64,000 bases of DNA from Streptomyces hiroshimensis (GTDB taxonomy: Bacteria; Actinomycetota; Actinomycetes; Streptomycetales; Streptomycetaceae): assembly GCF_014650335.1 (NCBI RefSeq), contig NZ_BMUT01000022.1, forward strand, positions 1-64,000. Reading direction: 5' to 3'. Made by a program: the position numbers and the translations under genes. The notes under the pieces were generated by a model. It did not search any database. It was not told the origin of the DNA and saw only the letters and a list, made by a program, of their open reading frames with translations. This document shows positions 60,939-64,000 of this stretch, one piece after another (the first letter of the stretch is position 1; each line of letters begins with the position of its first letter).

Positions 60939-62540
60939 TCAGGGCCTCGACGGGAGCCCCAGGACCTCGACGGACCGTCCTGCTCCGCCCGGCGGTACGA
61001 CAGCCAGCGCGTCGGCCGCCGCCAAGCCACGCAACATCGCGGGCCCGTGGAACCGCAGAGGCCGCACCCGGCCGGGGCCGTCGTACGTGACCGGCACGAG
61101 CCGGGTATCGGCAGGGTGCCCGGACACCGCCTCCACCGGCACGGCCCGCACGGGCTCGTCCACCGCTCGCCCGGTGAGCGTGCACAGCAGCGGCTCGGCG
61201 AGCGTCAGCAACCCCGCCACCGCGGCGAGCGGATTCCCGGGCAGCCCGACGACGAGGCGCCCGGGCGCGAGCCTGGCGAGCAGCATCGGGTGCCCGGGCC
61301 GCACGGCGACGCCGTCGACCAGCAGCTCGGCACCCAGACGGTGCAGCGTGGGGTGGACGTGGTCCACGGGCCCGGAGGCGGTACCGCCGGTGGTGACGAC
61401 CACGTCCGCGGTGGACGCGGCGAACGCCTCGTACAGCGCCTCCGCGTCGTCACCGATGCGCAGCGCCTCGGCCGGCTCGGCGCCCAGCGCCCGCAGCCAG
61501 GGCCCGAGCATCGGCCCGAGCGCGTCCCGGATCAGACCGCCTTCGGGCAGGCCCTCGCGGAGCAGCTCGTCGCCGAGGACGAGTACGTCGACGCGGGGGC
61601 GGCGGGTGACGGTCAGCGTGTCGTAGCCGGCGGCGGCCGCGAGGCCGAGCAGGGGCGGCGTGACGACCGTTCCCGCCTGCACGAGCCGGTCGCCCTTCCG
61701 GCACTCGCCGCCGCGCGGCCGGATGTCCTGGCCGTGGCTGACATGGCGGTTGGCGAGCAGCTCGCCCTGCACGGTGACCTCGCCGTGCTCGCTGCGCAGC
61801 ACGGCCGTCGCTCCGGCCGGGATCGGCGCCCCCGTGGCGATCCGCAGGGCGTGCCCGTCGCGCAGCGGGCCCGTGCCGGGGCGGCCGGCGAGGACGTCCT
61901 GCTCGCCGGGCGGGGGGAGGCGCCACGGGCCGGGGCCGGAGACGGCCCAGCCGTCCATGGCGGAGGTGTCGAAGGAGGGCAGGTCGGTGAGGGCGACGAG
62001 CGGCTCGGCGAGGACCTGCCCGAGGGCGTCGCCGAGGGGCCGCTCCTCGGCGGGGAGTGCCTCGGCGGCCGCGGCGGCGACGGCGCGGGCGGTGGGCCAG
62101 GAGGTGGAGTGGGGTGCGGAGCAGGGTCCGGCGTGGGGTGCGGAGTGCGGGGTGGTGGGGGGCGTGGCGTCGGCCGTCATGTGGCGGGCCCGTTTTTCGT
62201 CCTCGGCGGCATCGATGAAGGGGAATGCGTCGAAGGAGGGGGCGGGGCCGGGACCGGGACCGGGCTCGTCTTCGGGACCGGTCCTGCGGTGCGCGGCGGG
62301 CACGGCACCGACGCCTCGTCCACCGTCGACCACGCCGCCCCCGACGGGTATCTCGTCGAACGGGAAGTACACGAAGGGGGCTTGGGTGCTGCCGCGCGGG
62401 GCGTCGTCGACGTCGTAGGCGGGCCGCTCGGCGCGGCGGGCCGCGGGGCGGGCGTGGTGGCTCCGCCGGTCGTCGGCGAAGAGGGCCAGTGCCTCGTCCG
62501 TCGCCCGGTCGAGCGAGGAATCCGCGTCGGCGTCACTCAT
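60939..62540 (-). CDS. moeA: Molybdopterin molybdotransferase with long N-terminal extension
   Basis: A 533-residue MoeA homologue, inserting molybdate into molybdopterin. MoeA domains start near residue 125: SFDTSAMDGWAV, LRIATGAPIPAGATAVLR, VDVLVLGDEL, VTTGGTASGPVDHVHP and LVVGLPGNPLAAVAGL. The preceding part (residues 1-120: DRATDEALALFADDRRS, FVYFPFDEIPVGGG) is Asp/Pro/Gly-rich and atypical for MoeA, which is usually near 400 residues. The start overlaps the mobA stop (ATGA). ATG 62540 is favoured by that overlap, though a shorter start near the ATG in RHMTADATP (residue about 120) would restore normal length. Confidence 0.9.
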   Translation of the reverse strand: MSDADADSSLDRATDEALALFADDRRSHHARPAARRAERPAYDVDDAPRGSTQAPFVYFPFDEIPVGGGVVDGGRGVGAVPAAHRRTGPEDEPGPGPGPAPSFDAFPFIDAAEDEKRARHMTADATPPTTPHSAPHAGPCSAPHSTSWPTARAVAAAAAEALPAEERPLGDALGQVLAEPLVALTDLPSFDTSAMDGWAVSGPGPWRLPPPGEQDVLAGRPGTGPLRDGHALRIATGAPIPAGATAVLRSEHGEVTVQGELLANRHVSHGQDIRPRGGECRKGDRLVQAGTVVTPPLLGLAAAAGYDTLTVTRRPRVDVLVLGDELLREGLPEGGLIRDALGPMLGPWLRALGAEPAEALRIGDDAEALYEAFAASTADVVVTTGGTASGPVDHVHPTLHRLGAELLVDGVAVRPGHPMLLARLAPGRLVVGLPGNPLAAVAGLLTLAEPLLCTLTGRAVDEPVRAVPVEAVSGHPADTRLVPVTYDGPGRVRPLRFHGPAMLRGLAAADALAVVPPGGAGRSVEVLGLPSRP

Positions 62541-63511
62541 CGCGCGTCGTCGGCCTTCTCGGCGGTTCCACCGCTGGTGGGCTCCGCGGCGGCGCCTGCC
62601 TCGGCAGGCCCCGCGACCGAACCGCCCCCGGCGGGCCTCCCCGCCGTGCCGCCCCCGGCGGTAGCCGCCTCCGCGGCAGCCGCCTCCGCCGCCCACCCCT
62701 GGGCGAGCGCGACGGCCTTACGGGTCGCCTCGGCCACCGCTTCGGGGCCGCCGCCCGCGCGCCCCGCGGCGTAGCCGACGAGGAACGTCGTCAGGGGCGC
62801 GGCGGGGCGGGCCACGCCGTGCGCGGCGTCGCGCGCGAGGTCCAGGAGGGCGGTGGTGTCGACGTCGAGGTCGATGCCGAGCTCGGCCTTGGCCGCGGAG
62901 ATCCATTCATCCAGCACGCTCCCATCGTCCCTGATGCGCGCGCGGGCGGTGGCGACGTCCTCCCAGGTGTCGCAGTCGAAGGAGGCCGTGGGGTGCGGGA
63001 ACCGCCCGAGGGTCAGCTCGTCGGTCAGCAGCCGCAGGGGCAGCCCGGCGAGGCTGCCGTGCTCGGCGGCGAGCAGCGCCAGCTCCCGGCGCAGCGGCTC
63101 GGTGCGGTAGGCGGCGACCAGCGGCTGGTCGCGCCCGTCGAAGTCGGTGAGCAGGACGCCCTCGACGTACGGGCCGCCGGTGGCCGCCGCGGCGAGCAGC
63201 GCCCGTACGGTCTCGGCCCGCAGGAAGGGCAGGTCGGCGGAGAGGACGAGCGTGGTGGCGGAGGCCGTCTGGCGCAGGCCGGCGGCGAGCCCGGCGAGCG
63301 GGCCGCCGCCGGGCGGCTCCTCGCGGGCCCACCGCACGGGCCGCGCAGTGGGGCGCCGGGGCCCCACGACGACGGTCTCCTCGGCGTCCGCGCACGCCTC
63401 CAGCACCCGGTCCAGCAGTGTCCGCCCGCCCACGCGCAAGGTGGGCTTGTCGGCGCCGCCCAGTCTGCGGGCCGCGCCACCGGCGAGCACTACGGCGTCG
63501 TAACCAGTCAC
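62537..63511 (-). CDS. mobA: MobA-like nucleotidyltransferase fused to DUF6457
   Basis: A 324-residue protein. An N-terminal MobA-like GTP/CTP transferase domain (LAGGAARRLGGADKPTLRVGG, SADLPFLRAE, DFDGRDQPLVAAY) is followed from about residue 200 by a helical domain (LDEWISAAKAELGIDLDVDTTALLDLARDAAHG) of the DUF6457 type and an Ala/Gly-rich tail (GGGTAGRPAGGGSVAGPAEAG). MobA attaches GMP to molybdopterin. Overlaps moeA by ATGA, a molybdenum-cofactor operon. Confidence 0.88.
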   Translation of the reverse strand: MTGYDAVVLAGGAARRLGGADKPTLRVGGRTLLDRVLEACADAEETVVVGPRRPTARPVRWAREEPPGGGPLAGLAAGLRQTASATTLVLSADLPFLRAETVRALLAAAATGGPYVEGVLLTDFDGRDQPLVAAYRTEPLRRELALLAAEHGSLAGLPLRLLTDELTLGRFPHPTASFDCDTWEDVATARARIRDDGSVLDEWISAAKAELGIDLDVDTTALLDLARDAAHGVARPAAPLTTFLVGYAAGRAGGGPEAVAEATRKAVALAQGWAAEAAAAEAATAGGGTAGRPAGGGSVAGPAEAGAAAEPTSGGTAEKADDAR

Positions 63512-63546
63512 CCGACGAGTATGGCCGTTCGGAACGGGGCGAAGGC

Positions 63547-64000
63547 TCAGAGGGAGCGCAACAACACAGCGGGCTGCTCGACGCAGTCGGCCACGTACCT
63601 CAGGAAGCCTCCCGCCGTGCCCCCGTCGCAGACCCTGTGGTCGAAGGTGAACGACAGCTGCACCACGTGCCGTACCGCCAACTCGCCCTGGTGGACCCAG
63701 GGCTTGGGGGCTATCCGGCCCACGCCCAGCATGGCCGCCTCGGGGTGGTTGATGATCGGCGTGGAGCCGTCGACGCCGAACACGCCGTAGTTGTTCAGCG
63801 TGAACGTGCCGCCGGTGAGATCGGCCGGGGTCAGCGTGCCGGAGCGTGCCGCCTCGGTGAGGCGGGCGATCTCCGCGGAGAGCCCGGCGGCGTTGCGCAG
63901 GTGGGCGTCCCGGACGACGGGGACGACCAGGCCGCGCTCGGTCTGCGCCGCGAAGCCGAGGTGGACGCCGGGCAGGCGGACGATCTCCCGGGCTTCGGTG
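63547..64000 (-). CDS. 2-oxoacid dehydrogenase E2, C-terminal part (runs off window)
   Basis: Partial; the 5' end lies beyond base 64000. The visible 150 residues are the acyltransferase catalytic domain: LVVPVVRDAHLRNAAGLSAEIARL, DLTGGTFTLNNYGVFGVDGSTPIINHPEAAMLGVGRIAPKPW and the active-site FTFDHRVCDGG. It is a paralogue of the bkdC gene at 46802-48262 (active-site FDHRMVDGE there). Probably the E2 of the other branched-chain keto-acid dehydrogenase operon, which lies near this one in S. coelicolor as I recall. The substrate cannot be confirmed. Confidence 0.9.
   Translation of the reverse strand, partial: TEAREIVRLPGVHLGFAAQTERGLVVPVVRDAHLRNAAGLSAEIARLTEAARSGTLTPADLTGGTFTLNNYGVFGVDGSTPIINHPEAAMLGVGRIAPKPWVHQGELAVRHVVQLSFTFDHRVCDGGTAGGFLRYVADCVEQPAVLLRSL

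Overview
The window is typical Streptomyces chromosome. GC is very high, almost every third codon position is G or C, long shadow ORFs lie on both strands, and GTG starts are common. The gene content agrees: rodlins, a gamma-butyrolactone-receptor-type regulator, XRE/DUF397 pairs, a bacterial proteasome activator (Bpa) and PASTA kinases. I saw no rRNA, tRNA, CRISPR array, transposase or phage module.

Layout. Bases 1-25.7 kb look accessory. They hold a small redox cluster (MFS exporter, Tat-exported bicovalent FAD oxidase and AtaL-like SRPBCC protein, divergent from an SDR and an FAD hydroxylase); two tandem rodlins with histidine-rich tails; a CxxS DsbA-like protein coupled to a small HTH protein, divergent from a TetR regulator; a repeat-rich gap; an orphan butyrolactone-receptor homologue; two convergent membrane-anchored esterases; a GNAT acetyltransferase; a VWA protein; an OmpR-type two-component pair; a ricin-hemopexin protein; a lipoprotein; a secreted protease-inhibitor-like protein; ArsR-like and HTH regulators; a DUF1963-like protein; a long inverted repeat; and an XRE/DUF397 pair.

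Bases 25.8-64 kb look like conserved core: metG, aspS, a SpoIIE phosphatase, a broken pirin gene, a secreted trypsin-like protease, SseB, a FadE5-type acyl-CoA dehydrogenase, an M18 aminopeptidase, an NHL-thioredoxin protein, a nitrilase-family hydrolase, a mycothiol-dependent isomerase-type protein, an MFS/GntR pair, an MmyB-type regulator, a branched-chain keto-acid dehydrogenase operon (bkdA-bkdB-bkdC), a DevR/OsdR-type orphan response regulator, two divergent Ser/Thr kinases, bpa, a quinone oxidoreductase, a TrkA-type potassium channel, moeA and mobA. The window ends inside a second 2-oxoacid dehydrogenase E2 gene.

The signals I rate highest are: (1) short tandem duplications at or just beyond the stop codon of about ten unrelated genes; (2) two inverted repeats with DevR-box geometry, exactly 22 bp centre to centre, between the DevR-like regulator and a flavin/PLP-oxidase-fold gene; (3) a 28-residue leader ORF made of MPNR-like repeats that overlaps the PASTA-kinase start by ATGA; (4) a roughly 260-bp-arm inverted repeat beside a DUF397 protein whose core motif is triplicated; (5) rodlins with His/Asp- and Gly/His-rich tails; and (6) a pirin gene that has lost its metal-site segment.
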